64,000 nt of DNA from an uncultured Poribacteria bacterium (GTDB lineage Bacteria > Poribacteria > WGA-4E > WGA-3G). Location: NCBI GenBank assembly GCA_951828515.1, contig OX639992.1, positions 2,892,217 through 2,956,216 on the forward strand, read 5' to 3'. Below the pieces are notes generated by a model. That model did no database searches, was not told the DNA's origin, and saw only the letters and a program-made list of their open reading frames with translations. Of the stretch, positions 42,702-51,555 are shown in pieces; position 1 is the stretch's first letter, and every line of letters begins with the position of its first letter. The position numbers and the translations under genes were made by a program.

Positions 42702-43103
42702 CTATACGCCCGCAAAGCCTCTGGGAACCACTGATTCTTCAACTTCAGTTGCCTCCGCGTCCGATTCATCATGATCCACTTTAAAATCGATTTCATCCTC
42801 TGTATCTACTGGATCTTCATCTGAGGCAATGAGAACATCCATTAAGCCCTCAAGTCTCTCGCGAATTTCTGATCGCTCATCCGAAGTTGCTGCACGCTCT
42901 GAGTCAAGCTCGTCACTAAGGTCACTATTACGATCTTCAAGATCTTGAATCTGGGCATGGCGTTGCAGTAAGTCACTGTTGAGCCGGGCAACTTCAGCCT
43001 CAAGTTCCAACTTTTCTGCTCTCAATTGCTGAACGGTTGAAATCGCAAGTTCAACACGTTCTTCCAGCAGCGATACAATGCTTTGTTCTAATGCGTCAGA
43101 CAT
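42702..43103 (-). CDS. Acidic coiled-coil protein, unknown function
   Basis: 133 residues with GGAGGAATT upstream of ATG 43103. Residues 1-70 form one long coiled coil (LEERVELAISTVQQLRAEKLELEAEVARLNSDLLQRHAQIQDLEDRNSDL style heptads), the rest is very acidic (ASDEDPVDTEDEIDFKVDHDESDAEATEVEESV). The shape is like ZapB or other small division or scaffold proteins but there is no diagnostic residue. Lies between an OGG1-type repair gene and a glycosyltransferase. Confidence 0.6.
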   Translation of the reverse strand: MSDALEQSIVSLLEERVELAISTVQQLRAEKLELEAEVARLNSDLLQRHAQIQDLEDRNSDLSDELDSERAATSDERSEIRERLEGLMDVLIASDEDPVDTEDEIDFKVDHDESDAEATEVEESVVPRGFAGV

Positions 43104-43130
43104 ATTAATTCCTCCAAAGTGGTATGTTTA

Positions 43131-44051
43131 TTAATTCGCAGTGGATTTACGATTCTCCACCCCAGTAATAACACTTGTTTCAATCAGCGATAGGTGCTCA
43201 GCGTCTGCCCAATCTGAACATTCATGAACGTAATGGAAAAGGTACTGCTGCGCGTACCCCACGCGATCCCCGAAATAGGCGTGCGCAAACTCACGTATCT
43301 CACGATACGTAGCACGCCGACGCAAATAAAGTGTCTCAAAGATTCGTTTTATCCAAACATCAATCGGTAGTGCCCCAAGATGTCCAAGCGAAAATAGACA
43401 GATACAATCGGCGACCTTCTCACCTATACCTTTTCGGCGCATTAATTCACGCTTTGCCTCAGGATACGGCATCTCCTTCACCGCCATGAGCGCAAGTTCA
43501 CCACTCACAACTGCTTGCGCAGCATCTCGAAGATAACTTGCTCGATAACCGACACCACAAGCGAGAAGTTCATCCTCTGTTGTAGTTGCAATCGCCTCTG
43601 GACTCGGGAAACTATAGTCCACGTAACCCGCAAACGCCAACCGTTCACCAAAACGCTTGGAAAGCCGACGGATAATCCCACGAATCCGGGATACATTATT
43701 GTTCTGAGATAGAATAAACGATGCCACCGTTTCCCAGAGTTCTTGGTTGAGAATACGCATCCCCCAAAGTTTCTCAATTGTTCGATGCATATAGGCATCA
43801 TTGCTTACTTCAGTAAGGATCTTTGGAACATCGCGTCCAAGGTCAAGATAGTGTTGGAGAAATGGTACGAAAGTAGTTTTGTCCTCGGTGGCAGAACTCT
43901 CAACACACAAGGTAGTTCCTACTTGGCAAATTTTGAGGATGCGACCCTCAACGACACCGTAATAGGCATCATCTATTCGATTCCATCGAAACGACTGTCC
44001 CGATTCTAAGGTATATTTCAAACTAAAATCTGTTGCATCCCGAATCTGCAT
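43131..44051 (-). CDS. 8-oxoguanine DNA glycosylase/AP lyase, OGG1 type
   Basis: 306 residues. OGG_N-like first domain (DATDFSLKYTLESGQSFRWNRIDD, with the FRW typical of OGG1) and an HhH-GPD domain: RRKGIGEKVADCICLFSLGHLGALPIDVWIKRI, in which Lys212 is the Schiff-base Lys and Asp231 the helper acid; SQNNNVSRIRGIIRRL is the OGG1 N-N-N-I-x-R motif. Removes 8-oxoguanine from DNA and cuts the strand. Uncommon in bacteria, which mostly use MutM; distribution is patchy. Start ATG 44051 lies across from a divergent promoter for ppiD. Confidence 0.9.
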   Translation of the reverse strand: MQIRDATDFSLKYTLESGQSFRWNRIDDAYYGVVEGRILKICQVGTTLCVESSATEDKTTFVPFLQHYLDLGRDVPKILTEVSNDAYMHRTIEKLWGMRILNQELWETVASFILSQNNNVSRIRGIIRRLSKRFGERLAFAGYVDYSFPSPEAIATTTEDELLACGVGYRASYLRDAAQAVVSGELALMAVKEMPYPEAKRELMRRKGIGEKVADCICLFSLGHLGALPIDVWIKRIFETLYLRRRATYREIREFAHAYFGDRVGYAQQYLFHYVHECSDWADAEHLSLIETSVITGVENRKSTAN

Positions 44052-44188
44052 CGTGTGTTTGCTGAGTTTTTGATAAGGACACGCAAGCGACGCCCTTGAT
44101 GTTTGCTAATTAGTATATAGCAAATTCCAAAAATTAGCAAATTTTTATTCCCGATCTCCCAAATCTACTTTATTTTCAGCGATCTGAT

Positions 44189-44217
44189 TTGACATACGCC
44201 CCGTTTGTGTGTATAAT
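44189..44217 (+). promoter_or_regulatory. Consensus sigma-70 promoter for ppiD
   Basis: TTGACA (44189-44194) and TATAAT (44212-44217), 17-base spacer, about 98 bases before ATG 44315. The leader between them holds an imperfect hairpin-like segment TTTGGTCTGCAGATAGACCAAA (44252-44273). Confidence 0.85.
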
Positions 44218-44314
44218 ATTAACACCTTTATCTTAAAAGCAATAGAAGCCGAATTTGGTCTGCAGATAGACCAAATTCATTCCTTGTATTACATTCGGGA
44301 GATACCTTTAAAAC

Positions 44315-46273
44315 ATGATTATCTTTCTACGAGAAAAATTTATTGCACAACTCTTTATGTGGATAATCGCCATTGTGTTCCTTGTCGGGACAGTGTTCCT
44401 CTACAGCAATACGCGGGGCGGAGGTGAAGGTCCTGAAGGGGAAGTCGTGCTCAGGATTAATAACACAGAAGTCAAACGCGGAGAATTTGAAAGCGCCGTC
44501 GCCAATGCCTTAGAATCTCAAAGACGAGACCAGAGGTTCGGCACGCCTGATCGAGAGGAAACCCAAAAATCGGTAATCGACCGTTGGGTGCAACAAACCA
44601 TTCTTGGAAGTGTAGATATTGGTTATACTGAAATAGAACGCTACATCCGAAGTGACACAAGCCGAGTCGAGCAGTACAATCTTTATCAACAATTCGGGGC
44701 AGTAGACCTCTATACAGAGAATGTTCGTTTGCAACTCAGTTCCACTGCACTTCGAGATAGCATTCAATCGCTTGAGTTGGTAACCGATACGGAAGCAGAG
44801 CAAGCATATCGGCTTGAATCGGATAAGGCAAAACTTAAATTTATTGAATTTAAGCATGGCGATTATACCGCAGCAACTGAAGTAAATGAAGCAGAAGCAG
44901 AGGCGTACTTTGAGGAGAATCGGGATAACTATAAATCGGAAGAACAGGTGAATGTGAAATTTATCAGGGTGAATCCTGCCGATCTCGTTTCAGACGAAGA
45001 GATAACTACGTATTATGAGGAAAACAAAGCGGAATTTACGGTACCGGAAGTGGTTAAAGCACGCCATATCTTGAAACAGTTTCCTGACAACGCAACCGAT
45101 GAACAAAAGGCAGAAACCAAAACTGCTGCAGAGGAGCTCCTTAAAACCGTCAAGGCAGAACTCACCGCAGGCGCGGATTTCGCAGAACTCGCGACGACGC
45201 ATTCAGAGGGACCTTCCAGTGCCCAAGGCGGAGCATTGAGAGGCAGAAACCCAAAACTTCCACCCGGAGACTACTTCGCACGGGGGGATATGGTCAAACC
45301 CTTTGAGGAAACAGCCTTCGATGTCTTGGAACCAGGAGAAGTCAGCGATTTAGTCGAAACACAATTTGGGTTTCACATCATCAAGTTGGAGGAAAAGAGA
45401 GCACCAGAAGTTCAACCTTTCGACCAGGTCCAATACGAAATCCGACAAAAACTCGTTCAAGTCAGCGGCGTTGATGAGGCAAAGAAGGTTGCCTCTGATC
45501 TTCTGTATGAAATTGAAATTCAGGACTATGAAGCGGCTCTTGCGCTTGAAAGATATCAGGAACTTTCCCTCATCGCGCTGGAAACTGGGTTCTTCAGCCG
45601 TGATGTTACAACTATCCCACAGATTGGCGCAAGATGGGGTTATCAAGGATTAATCGAAGAAATCTTTGATATGGAAGTGAACGTAATAAAAGTTATTGAG
45701 GCAAAAAAATCGGATGGGGAACGGGTGGAAGCCTATTTTATCGCCACCGTTCTTGAGAAAAAACCGGCGAATATTCCACCTTTTTCGGAAATCAGACCAC
45801 AAGTCTTCAGTGATCTGAAGACAGAAAAGTCCAAAGAGCGTGCCTTTACGGATGCACAAAACCTCTTCAATAAACGGGCAGACACCACATCCTTGGATGC
45901 CTTATTGGAGAAGTATGATGTTCCTGAAGGCTTAGCGACAGACAGGCTTTCCGTCCAAGAAAGCAACTTATTCGTGCTCAGTCCAAACAGCGATTACATT
46001 GCCGGTATGGGAAGTTCGGCTGAAACTATGTTTGCCGCATTTCAGATGAAGGTTGATGAGATGGGTGGTCCCTTCAGAGGGAACAACGCTGTCTATATTG
46101 TTCAACTCATTGAAAGGGAAGAGCCTGACATTGAAACATTCCAAATGGATCCAGCTGAGAAAGCTCGACATCGTCAAGCCCTCATTCAAGCAAAGAAACG
46201 GGAAACATATTTGAATTGGTTCGCCGCACGCAAGAAGGCAAGCGAACTCTGGATCCATCCAGATTATCGTTGA
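44315..46273 (+). CDS. ppiD: PpiD/SurA-type peptidyl-prolyl isomerase and periplasmic chaperone
   Basis: 652 residues. N-terminal membrane anchor (FIAQLFMWIIAIVFLVGTVFLYS), SurA_N-like helical chaperone domain (INNTEVKRGEFESAVANALESQ), a parvulin rotamase domain around residues 240-345 (VKARHILKQFPD..., AGADFAELATTHSEGPSSAQGGALRG, VSDLVETQFGFHIIKL), and a C-terminal region with further helices. PpiD helps fold exported proteins at the Sec exit. Length matches E. coli PpiD (623). Start ATG 44315 follows GGGAGATACC, and the promoter above fits. Confidence 0.9.
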   Translation: MIIFLREKFIAQLFMWIIAIVFLVGTVFLYSNTRGGGEGPEGEVVLRINNTEVKRGEFESAVANALESQRRDQRFGTPDREETQKSVIDRWVQQTILGSVDIGYTEIERYIRSDTSRVEQYNLYQQFGAVDLYTENVRLQLSSTALRDSIQSLELVTDTEAEQAYRLESDKAKLKFIEFKHGDYTAATEVNEAEAEAYFEENRDNYKSEEQVNVKFIRVNPADLVSDEEITTYYEENKAEFTVPEVVKARHILKQFPDNATDEQKAETKTAAEELLKTVKAELTAGADFAELATTHSEGPSSAQGGALRGRNPKLPPGDYFARGDMVKPFEETAFDVLEPGEVSDLVETQFGFHIIKLEEKRAPEVQPFDQVQYEIRQKLVQVSGVDEAKKVASDLLYEIEIQDYEAALALERYQELSLIALETGFFSRDVTTIPQIGARWGYQGLIEEIFDMEVNVIKVIEAKKSDGERVEAYFIATVLEKKPANIPPFSEIRPQVFSDLKTEKSKERAFTDAQNLFNKRADTTSLDALLEKYDVPEGLATDRLSVQESNLFVLSPNSDYIAGMGSSAETMFAAFQMKVDEMGGPFRGNNAVYIVQLIEREEPDIETFQMDPAEKARHRQALIQAKKRETYLNWFAARKKASELWIHPDYR

Positions 46274-46351
46274 ACCCCCAGGTCCGTGATACGATAAAAA
46301 ATAGTGTTTGCCAAATTAACCCGATTTGCTATCTTAGGTTTTTCTCTGTAG

Positions 46352-46372
46352 GGGTAGGTCTTGTACCTACCC
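46352..46372. terminator. Palindrome GGGTAGGT/ACCTACCC followed by T-run
   Basis: GGGTAGGT (46352-46359) and ACCTACCC (46365-46372) enclose CTTGT, followed by TTTTCC, so it may terminate ppiD transcription. The same family recurs at 61444-61464. Confidence 0.45.
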
Positions 46373-46393
46373 TTTTCCTTTGTTGAAGTCATA

Positions 46394-47830
46394 TCACAGG
46401 TAAGAATAAGTAGCATCAGGTTGATAATCCGGCAGCAAGGCATCATGCCTTTGCCCCGCTATGAGATTTGTACCATCAGTGAAGCCTTCCGGACGGTGAC
46501 GGAGAAACTCGATCAAACGATTCCGCCAAGGGATTAGGAGGGGTTCCGATCCAGCCAGATCGTGTGTTTCGTGCGGGTCATCCTGCAAATTGAAGAGATG
46601 TTCCCGACCGGTTTGGGAATACCATACGTATTTGTGCCGCCCGTCGGTTACATAGTGATTACCATGATTGTACTCGTAACAACCAGAGTGCTCTCCGTGC
46701 AGATAGTCCCTCACTCGGTCAGTATCCCCTCGCATGACGGGCAGTAGACTTCTACCAGTGCAGGTACTGGGAACTTCAACACCAGCCGCGCCCAAAATGG
46801 TGGGCATGATGTCCTGTAGACCAACGGGACTTTGACAGACAGATTCTTTCGGGTAGCTCCATTGCGCCGGTGCCCGTACCAAAAAAGGCACTCGTGCCGA
46901 AGCTTCGTAGGGCCAGGTTTTACGGTACAAGTTGTGGTCGCCCAGCATCTCACCATGGTCGGAGGTGAAAACGATCAAACAGTCCGCCAGCCCGTCCATC
47001 GACTGAATTAAGCGGCCGATCTGATCGTCGATAAAATTGATCATCCCATAATAAGCCGCACGAGCACACTGCATGTCGTAGTCGTCGAGGCAGATTTCCC
47101 AAGCGTTTGGATCCAACCCTTTCTCAGCTCCTTTGAATTCGGGTGCCCAGTCACCTACCACGGGTGAAGGAAGATCCCGTTGGATATAGCGCTCGTAATA
47201 GTGTGCCGGTGGCGTTAGCGGTGGATGCGGATCTATAAAAGAGATGTTGAGAAAAAAGGGCACCGTTCGGTCACGTTTTTGCAGAAAATTGAGGGCGCGG
47301 TCGATGCACCAAAAAGTGTGCATCTGCTCTTCCGGTAGATGATGCGGGCGACCGACCCACCCGTTAGCGGAGACACCGTGGGCAACCCCCGGATGGACAT
47401 CGTTGCGGCGATGATATTGCTGCAACCAATCGACATAGTCGTTATCATTACCACGGGTGGCATCAGCGAGTTGGAGATGATCGAAACCGTACCGTTTACG
47501 CGATGGGGTCAGGTGGAGTTTACCAATCATCTCGGTTTGATAACCAGCAGCAGACAACTCGCCTGCCAAGGTATGCGGTGGGTTCCATGGTGCTCCTTTA
47601 AATCCAACCCCGCCGTTAGCAGCTGGCGCGGTACCTGTCATCAAACTGCGTCGAGCCGGAATGCAACTCGGACATTCAGCATATCCGCGGCGAAAATGCG
47701 TGCCAGTGCGACCGATCCAATCCAAGTTTGGCGTCTGTAAGCAGGCGGGCCCGTCGGGGTCCAAGCCAAGGCAGTCACCACGTTGTTGGTCGGTGGTGAT
47801 TAAAAGAATATTGGGACGAATATCAGGCAT
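46394..47830 (-). CDS. Sulfatase (formylglycine-dependent)
   Basis: 478 residues. The sulfatase signature CIPARRSLMTG contains the C-x-P-x-R (Cys56) that a formylglycine-generating enzyme converts; Asp14 in ITTDQQRGD and TSDHGEMLGDHNLYRK supply the calcium site. PNILLITTDQQR is typical for choline-sulfatase and related type I sulfatases. Substrate not identified; the YxxG region and His-rich C-terminal part (EHSGCYEYNHGNHYVTDG) match carbohydrate or alkyl sulfate enzymes. No signal peptide is seen, so it may be cytoplasmic, or the start is wrong. The divergent order with ppiD is separated by a T-run hairpin. Confidence 0.93.
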   Translation of the reverse strand: MPDIRPNILLITTDQQRGDCLGLDPDGPACLQTPNLDWIGRTGTHFRRGYAECPSCIPARRSLMTGTAPAANGGVGFKGAPWNPPHTLAGELSAAGYQTEMIGKLHLTPSRKRYGFDHLQLADATRGNDNDYVDWLQQYHRRNDVHPGVAHGVSANGWVGRPHHLPEEQMHTFWCIDRALNFLQKRDRTVPFFLNISFIDPHPPLTPPAHYYERYIQRDLPSPVVGDWAPEFKGAEKGLDPNAWEICLDDYDMQCARAAYYGMINFIDDQIGRLIQSMDGLADCLIVFTSDHGEMLGDHNLYRKTWPYEASARVPFLVRAPAQWSYPKESVCQSPVGLQDIMPTILGAAGVEVPSTCTGRSLLPVMRGDTDRVRDYLHGEHSGCYEYNHGNHYVTDGRHKYVWYSQTGREHLFNLQDDPHETHDLAGSEPLLIPWRNRLIEFLRHRPEGFTDGTNLIAGQRHDALLPDYQPDATYSYL

Positions 47831-47901
47831 CTCAAACTCTAAGTAAGGGAATCTTAATTTGACGGTTCGGCACTTTGTCGGTTAGAAGGTGCCAGTGGTA
47901 A

Positions 47902-48969
47902 TTAATTAAGGTATTCGTAGAAGAAGTTGCGACGTTTGGGAGTGTAACCCAGCTCGGCTATAGTACGTTCGATCTCCTCAATCGGCATGCAATAGACCGT
48001 TCCAGCCTTGCTGACGACGTTCTCCTCTATCATCGTCCCACCCATATCATTCGCACCGAATTTAAGCGATAATTGTCCGATCTTCGGACCTTGGGTTACC
48101 CATGAAGATTGAAAGTTGTCGAAATTATCCAAGAACAATCGCGAAATAGCAAGTGTTTTAAGATATTCAAAACTTCCTGCCGGCGGTATATGATCCATAC
48201 GGGTATTAGCGGGTTGTAGCGACCAGCAAATAAACGCTGTGAATCCACCCGTCTCATCTTGCAAATCACGCAGCCTGACGAGGTGCTCAACACGTTCGGC
48301 GTAACTTTCTACATGCCCATACATCATCGTCGCGCTCGACTTGAGTCCAACCAAGTGTCCCTGACGCATGACCTCCAGCCATTCATCAGCGGTGCACTTC
48401 TTAGGACTAATCTCATTGCGGGCATGGTCAGTGAGGATCTCTGCCCCGCCGCCAGGGATCGAATCAAGCCCAGCGTCTCGCAACCGGATAAGCATCTCTC
48501 GCAACGACATACGGTTTATCTTGGCAAACCAGTCCAACTCTGGGGGAGAAAACCCATGGATATGAATCGGGTAATTTGCTTTGATCCAACGGAGGAGATC
48601 TTCGTACCAGTCAAGTTTGAGTTTCGGATGCAATCCACCTTGCATGAGAATTAACTCACCGCCAAGGTCGAGTGTTTCCTGTATCTTTTTCCCCAGTTCT
48701 TCCCGCTCCATAACATAAGCGTCAGAATCTTGACGATGACGATAGAAAGCACAAAAATCACAGTCAACATAACACCAATTGGTATAGTTGATGTTTCGGT
48801 CAACAATGTAAGTGACGTAGCCTTCCGGATGCTTGCGTTGACGGACAATATCCGCGGCGTGCCCGAGAGCAAGTAGATCGTGGCTCTTGAAAAGCGTCAG
48901 GCAGTCGTCAAAGTCTAACCGTTCCCCCGTAAGCGATTTCTCAAGAATAGGTTGGATGTTTGTATCCAT
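47902..48969 (-). CDS. mqnC: Cyclic dehypoxanthinyl futalosine synthase
   Basis: 355 residues, a radical SAM enzyme of the futalosine menaquinone pathway. Cluster Cys66, Cys70 and Cys73 in CYVDCDFCAFYR; QGGLHPKLKLDWYEDLL and HIHGFSPPE fit MqnC; PGGGAEILTDHARNEISP and KFGANDMGGTMIEENVV are family-specific. Converts dehypoxanthine futalosine to its cyclic form. Implies menaquinone as electron carrier, consistent with the multihaem cytochrome and the YdiJ-like dehydrogenase. Other mqn genes are not in the window. ATG 48969 faces an open gap that leads to the rpoZ promoter. Confidence 0.93.
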   Translation of the reverse strand: MDTNIQPILEKSLTGERLDFDDCLTLFKSHDLLALGHAADIVRQRKHPEGYVTYIVDRNINYTNWCYVDCDFCAFYRHRQDSDAYVMEREELGKKIQETLDLGGELILMQGGLHPKLKLDWYEDLLRWIKANYPIHIHGFSPPELDWFAKINRMSLREMLIRLRDAGLDSIPGGGAEILTDHARNEISPKKCTADEWLEVMRQGHLVGLKSSATMMYGHVESYAERVEHLVRLRDLQDETGGFTAFICWSLQPANTRMDHIPPAGSFEYLKTLAISRLFLDNFDNFQSSWVTQGPKIGQLSLKFGANDMGGTMIEENVVSKAGTVYCMPIEEIERTIAELGYTPKRRNFFYEYLN

Positions 48970-49074
48970 TTACAAATTTCCTCGGTGTAATTCATGAAAA
49001 CATATTGGTGCTGAATCTAATATTCCAATTCTAACATTTTAGAACCTATTTGTCAACTCTTCTGCCATTTTAAT

Positions 49075-49103
49075 TTGACTTTTGGGAGGAATTTAGGTAT
49101 AAT
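49075..49103 (+). promoter_or_regulatory. Sigma-70 promoter for rpoZ
   Basis: TTGACT (49075-49080) and TATAAT (49098-49103) with a 17-base spacer, 45 bases before the rpoZ start. Confidence 0.8.
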
Positions 49104-49147
49104 TATATACGCTTAGTCTGAATCTGTATCTAATGAGGAGAAACAAA

Positions 49148-49492
49148 ATGAGCGAAGTGGTTTACAACGAGGACTTAGTGAAACGCGTAGCAAATAAATA
49201 CCTGGCGGTGAATGTTGCCGCAAAGCGTGCCAGAGATATAAATGCAGACGGTTTACCTATCGCACCTTCAAGCACTGCAGATAAGAAAAAGAAACCTGTT
49301 GCCGTGGCAACACAAGAATTGGTTGAAGGTAAACTTCACTTTGAAAGAAGCGAAGTCAAAGCACCGGCTCAAAATACACCGTCTATTTTTACCGACTCGC
49401 AAGATTCAGAAGACGGAAGTGATATATTCGGTGAAGAACTCCTTGAACGCGAGGTCGATGCTGAGCCAGAGGAGCGCGAGGAAGGCCTGTAA
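49148..49492 (+). CDS. rpoZ: RNA polymerase omega subunit
   Basis: 114 residues from ATG 49148, preceded by GAGGAG; the frame also has an ATG at 49133, which lacks that site. Omega signature: NEDLVKRVANKYLAVNVAAKRARDIN; the C-terminal half is charged and probably disordered, with a long acidic end. Stabilises the beta-prime subunit of RNA polymerase. Followed by a strong tRNA promoter. Confidence 0.85.
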   Translation: MSEVVYNEDLVKRVANKYLAVNVAAKRARDINADGLPIAPSSTADKKKKPVAVATQELVEGKLHFERSEVKAPAQNTPSIFTDSQDSEDGSDIFGEELLEREVDAEPEEREEGL

Positions 49493-49556
49493 ATCTCGTC
49501 AGTGGCGGAGATTGCTCCTACCCAAACAACCTCTCACTAAAAAAATCCAAAATCAC

Positions 49557-49585
49557 TTGACAATTACCAGTAAAGTGGGTATAAT
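49557..49585 (+). promoter_or_regulatory. Consensus sigma-70 promoter for the tRNA cluster
   Basis: TTGACA (49557-49562) and TATAAT (49580-49585), both perfect and 17 bases apart; the first tRNA starts 10 bases after the -10 box. Confidence 0.9.
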
Positions 49586-49595
49586 TAAAAATGCT

Positions 49596-49667
49596 GCTGA
49601 CGTGGCTCAATGGTAGAGCAAGTGATTTGTAATCACTAGGTTGGAGGTTCGATTCCTCTCGTCAGCT
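49596..49667 (+). tRNA. tRNA-Thr (anticodon TGT)
   Basis: Acceptor GCTGACG/CGTCAGC, D-arm GCTC/GAGC, anticodon stem AGTGA/TCACT with loop TTTGTAA, T-arm GGAGG-TTCGATT-CCTCT, discriminator T. Confidence 0.93.
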
Positions 49668-49675
49668 TTTTTAAT

Positions 49676-49757
49676 GGGGGCATGCTAGAGCGGTCAAATA
49701 GGGCAGACTGTAAATCTGTTGGCTATGCCTACGGTGGTTCGAATCCATCTGCCCCCA
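49676..49757 (+). tRNA. tRNA-Tyr (anticodon GTA)
   Basis: Acceptor GGGGGCA/TGCCCCC with discriminator A, anticodon arm GCAGA-CTGTAAA-TCTGT, long variable arm typical of Tyr, T-arm GGTGG-TTCGAAT-CCATC. CCA not encoded. Confidence 0.93.
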
Positions 49758-49906
49758 TCTGCTTTTGTAGGAAGCAGTATCGCAGCGGGAGCTGATCAAG
49801 GGACAAGTCTACGGAGCAGCTTACAGATTTTCCATACTACAAAGTGTATTCGCTGTAGATTCCAAATTACCATGCCTCAGTAGTATGGCAGTTCCCCTTG
49901 AATTAT

Positions 49907-49979
49907 GCGGGAGTAGCTCAGCTGGTAGAGCATTGGCCTTCCAAGCCATGTGTCGCGGGTTCGATTCCCGTCTCCCGCT
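49907..49979 (+). tRNA. tRNA-Gly (anticodon TCC)
   Basis: Acceptor GCGGGAG/CTCCCGC with discriminator T, anticodon loop CTTCCAA, T-arm GCGGG-TTCGATT-CCCGT. The 150 bases before it, between the Tyr and Gly genes, show no gene. Confidence 0.93.
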
Positions 49980-49999
49980 TGTTGACGTGTTTTATCTTT

Positions 50000-50075
<76 letters not shown>

Positions 50076-50099
50076 CTTATTGAAAGTAGAGTACTTATT

Positions 50100-50252
50100 A
50101 TGCCCAGAGACATTGTGATATTAGCATGTGATGCATGTAGTCAGCGGAATTATGTGACGACCCGGAACCGCCGGACAAATCAAAACCGGTACGAACGGAA
50201 AAAATACTGTCGCTTCTGCCGAAAGCATACATCCCACAAGGAAACGCGATAA
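50100..50252 (+). CDS. rpmG: 50S ribosomal protein L33
   Basis: 50 residues from ATG 50100. Zinc-type L33 with two Cys pairs, CDAC and CRFC, and the typical [15 protein letters not shown] core. Lies between tRNA-Thr and tRNA-Trp in the order rpmG-trnW-secE-nusG that is standard in many bacteria. No strong ribosome site is visible; translation may start on a short leader behind the tRNA. Confidence 0.92.
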   Translation: MPRDIVILACDACSQRNYVTTRNRRTNQNRYERKKYCRFCRKHTSHKETR

Positions 50253-50342
50253 CTTTTAAGTAGGGGACGCCGATAACACCGCTCTAACCGTTAAATTAAG
50301 TTAGGTAGGTGTTGGGTGTGCAATCTCCTACGCGGGACTTGC

Positions 50343-50416
50343 AGGCCAGTAGCTCCAACGGCTAGAGCGTCGGTCTCCAAAACCGAATGTTGGGGGTTCG
50401 AATCCCTCCTGGCCTG
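50343..50416 (+). tRNA. tRNA-Trp (anticodon CCA)
   Basis: Acceptor AGGCCAG/CTGGCCT with discriminator G; anticodon loop CTCCAAA; T-arm GGGGG-TTCGAAT-CCCTC. Directly precedes secE, as in many genomes. Confidence 0.93.
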
Positions 50417-50432
50417 CCTTTTAATCTTACTT

Positions 50433-50855
50433 ATGATAGCTCGTTTCAAAAATTACATTCAGGGAATTAATCAAGAATGGCAGAGAGTGTCTAAACCGGA
50501 TGCCAAAGAAGTCCAAGGTAGCACTATTACTGTTATTGTCGCTTCCGCCGTGTTAGGACTTTTCATCGGCTTGGTTGATGGCAACTCCGCTTTTCCGAAG
50601 TGGAACAACCCGCTGGGTTGGATCTTTCTGGTCGCTCTCCCAATTCTTGTTTTCTTTATTGTCCGAAGTTGGGAAAATCAGCCACAAAGTAGTAGAGAAG
50701 CCGAATCGTCTGATGGGGATGAGGGAAGTCGAAAAGTGATAGCGGCAGTAATAGCTTGTATCCCTTTAATTGCTGTGCTTGTCAGCCAATATGTCCTGAA
50801 TAATTCCCTTGAAGGGTTCGGTATGGCTTTTCTCAGAACCCTCTTTATTCGTTAA
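50433..50855 (+). CDS. secE: Preprotein translocase subunit SecE (long form)
   Basis: About 140 residues from ATG 50433; a frame upstream runs through tRNA-Trp and is not real. The conserved part is INQEWQRVSKPDAKEVQGSTITVIVASAVLGLFIGLVD, whose amphipathic helix plus first membrane segment is SecE-like. Two extra hydrophobic segments follow (LGWIFLVALPILVFFIV and VIAAVIACIPLIAVLVSQYVL), so the protein has about three, not one. SecE clamps SecY in the translocon. Position between tRNA-Trp and nusG supports the call strongly. No good ribosome site is seen near the start. Confidence 0.85.
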   Translation: MIARFKNYIQGINQEWQRVSKPDAKEVQGSTITVIVASAVLGLFIGLVDGNSAFPKWNNPLGWIFLVALPILVFFIVRSWENQPQSSREAESSDGDEGSRKVIAAVIACIPLIAVLVSQYVLNNSLEGFGMAFLRTLFIR

Positions 50856-50886
50856 CGATAATTTTCATACACTGGTGAATCGGAAT

Positions 50887-51453
50887 ATGGATGGATACTG
50901 GTACGTCGTTCAAATATACACTGGACATGAGAAAAAGGTTAAACTTAACCTCGACAACATGATCACGAGGGAAGAGTTACAGGAAGAAATTCTGCAAGTT
51001 AATGTTCCAGAGACTGAGGTTGTGGAGATTAAAGACAGTCAACGGAAAGTTAGCCTCCGACCTTCTTATCCGGGTTACGTCCTTGTGAATACCACCCATG
51101 AACTCGGTCCACATGTCGACAATCCGATTGGGCAAAGGAGTTGGACTCTTATACAAGAGACACCGGGAGTCATGAACTTCTTGGGGCCTACCTCACATCC
51201 GTCGCCACTGAGTCCTACTGATGTCGAAGCGATGCTCCAGATGTCAACCGAGGAAGAGGAGACTCTACCAGTACCCGCAATGGAATATGAAATAGGTGAT
51301 AAGGTCAAGGTGATAAACGGTCCGTTTAGTGGATTCCCCGGCGAAATTGAGGAAATTGATATGGAACACCAACGGTTACGACTCAGCATTTCGATGTTCG
51401 GTCGCTCCACCTCCGTTGACTTGGGCTTACTCGAAGTGGAAGAGTTGAATTGA
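50887..51453 (+). CDS. nusG: Transcription termination/antitermination protein NusG
   Basis: 188 residues from ATG 50887 (frame extends upstream to 50809 but MDGYWYVVQIYTGHEKKVKLNL is the true N-terminus). NGN domain with RPSYPGYVLV and PGVMNFLGP; C-terminal KOW domain: IGDKVKVINGPFSGFPGEIEEID. Binds RNA polymerase and Rho/S10. It follows secE by about 31 bases and leads rplK. Slightly longer than E. coli NusG (181). Confidence 0.94.
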   Translation: MDGYWYVVQIYTGHEKKVKLNLDNMITREELQEEILQVNVPETEVVEIKDSQRKVSLRPSYPGYVLVNTTHELGPHVDNPIGQRSWTLIQETPGVMNFLGPTSHPSPLSPTDVEAMLQMSTEEEETLPVPAMEYEIGDKVKVINGPFSGFPGEIEEIDMEHQRLRLSISMFGRSTSVDLGLLEVEELN

Positions 51454-51555
51454 ATTCGGACGACCTTCTTTAAATAAAGAACCATCATTGTGAGCTCGCG
51501 CCTCTTTACTGTAAAATGTGCTTCGGACGCTCACAACCCAAAATAGGAAAGAGCA

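Noticed and set aside
49758-49906. Extra tRNA, possibly selC, between tRNA-Tyr and tRNA-Gly
   Set aside because: No cloverleaf can be drawn and no TCA anticodon arm is seen; all five tRNAs of the cluster are otherwise standard, so no tRNA-Sec is in the window.
50316-50432. N-terminal extension of secE through tRNA-Trp
   Set aside because: The segment codes for the tRNA; the SecE start is the ATG at 50433.
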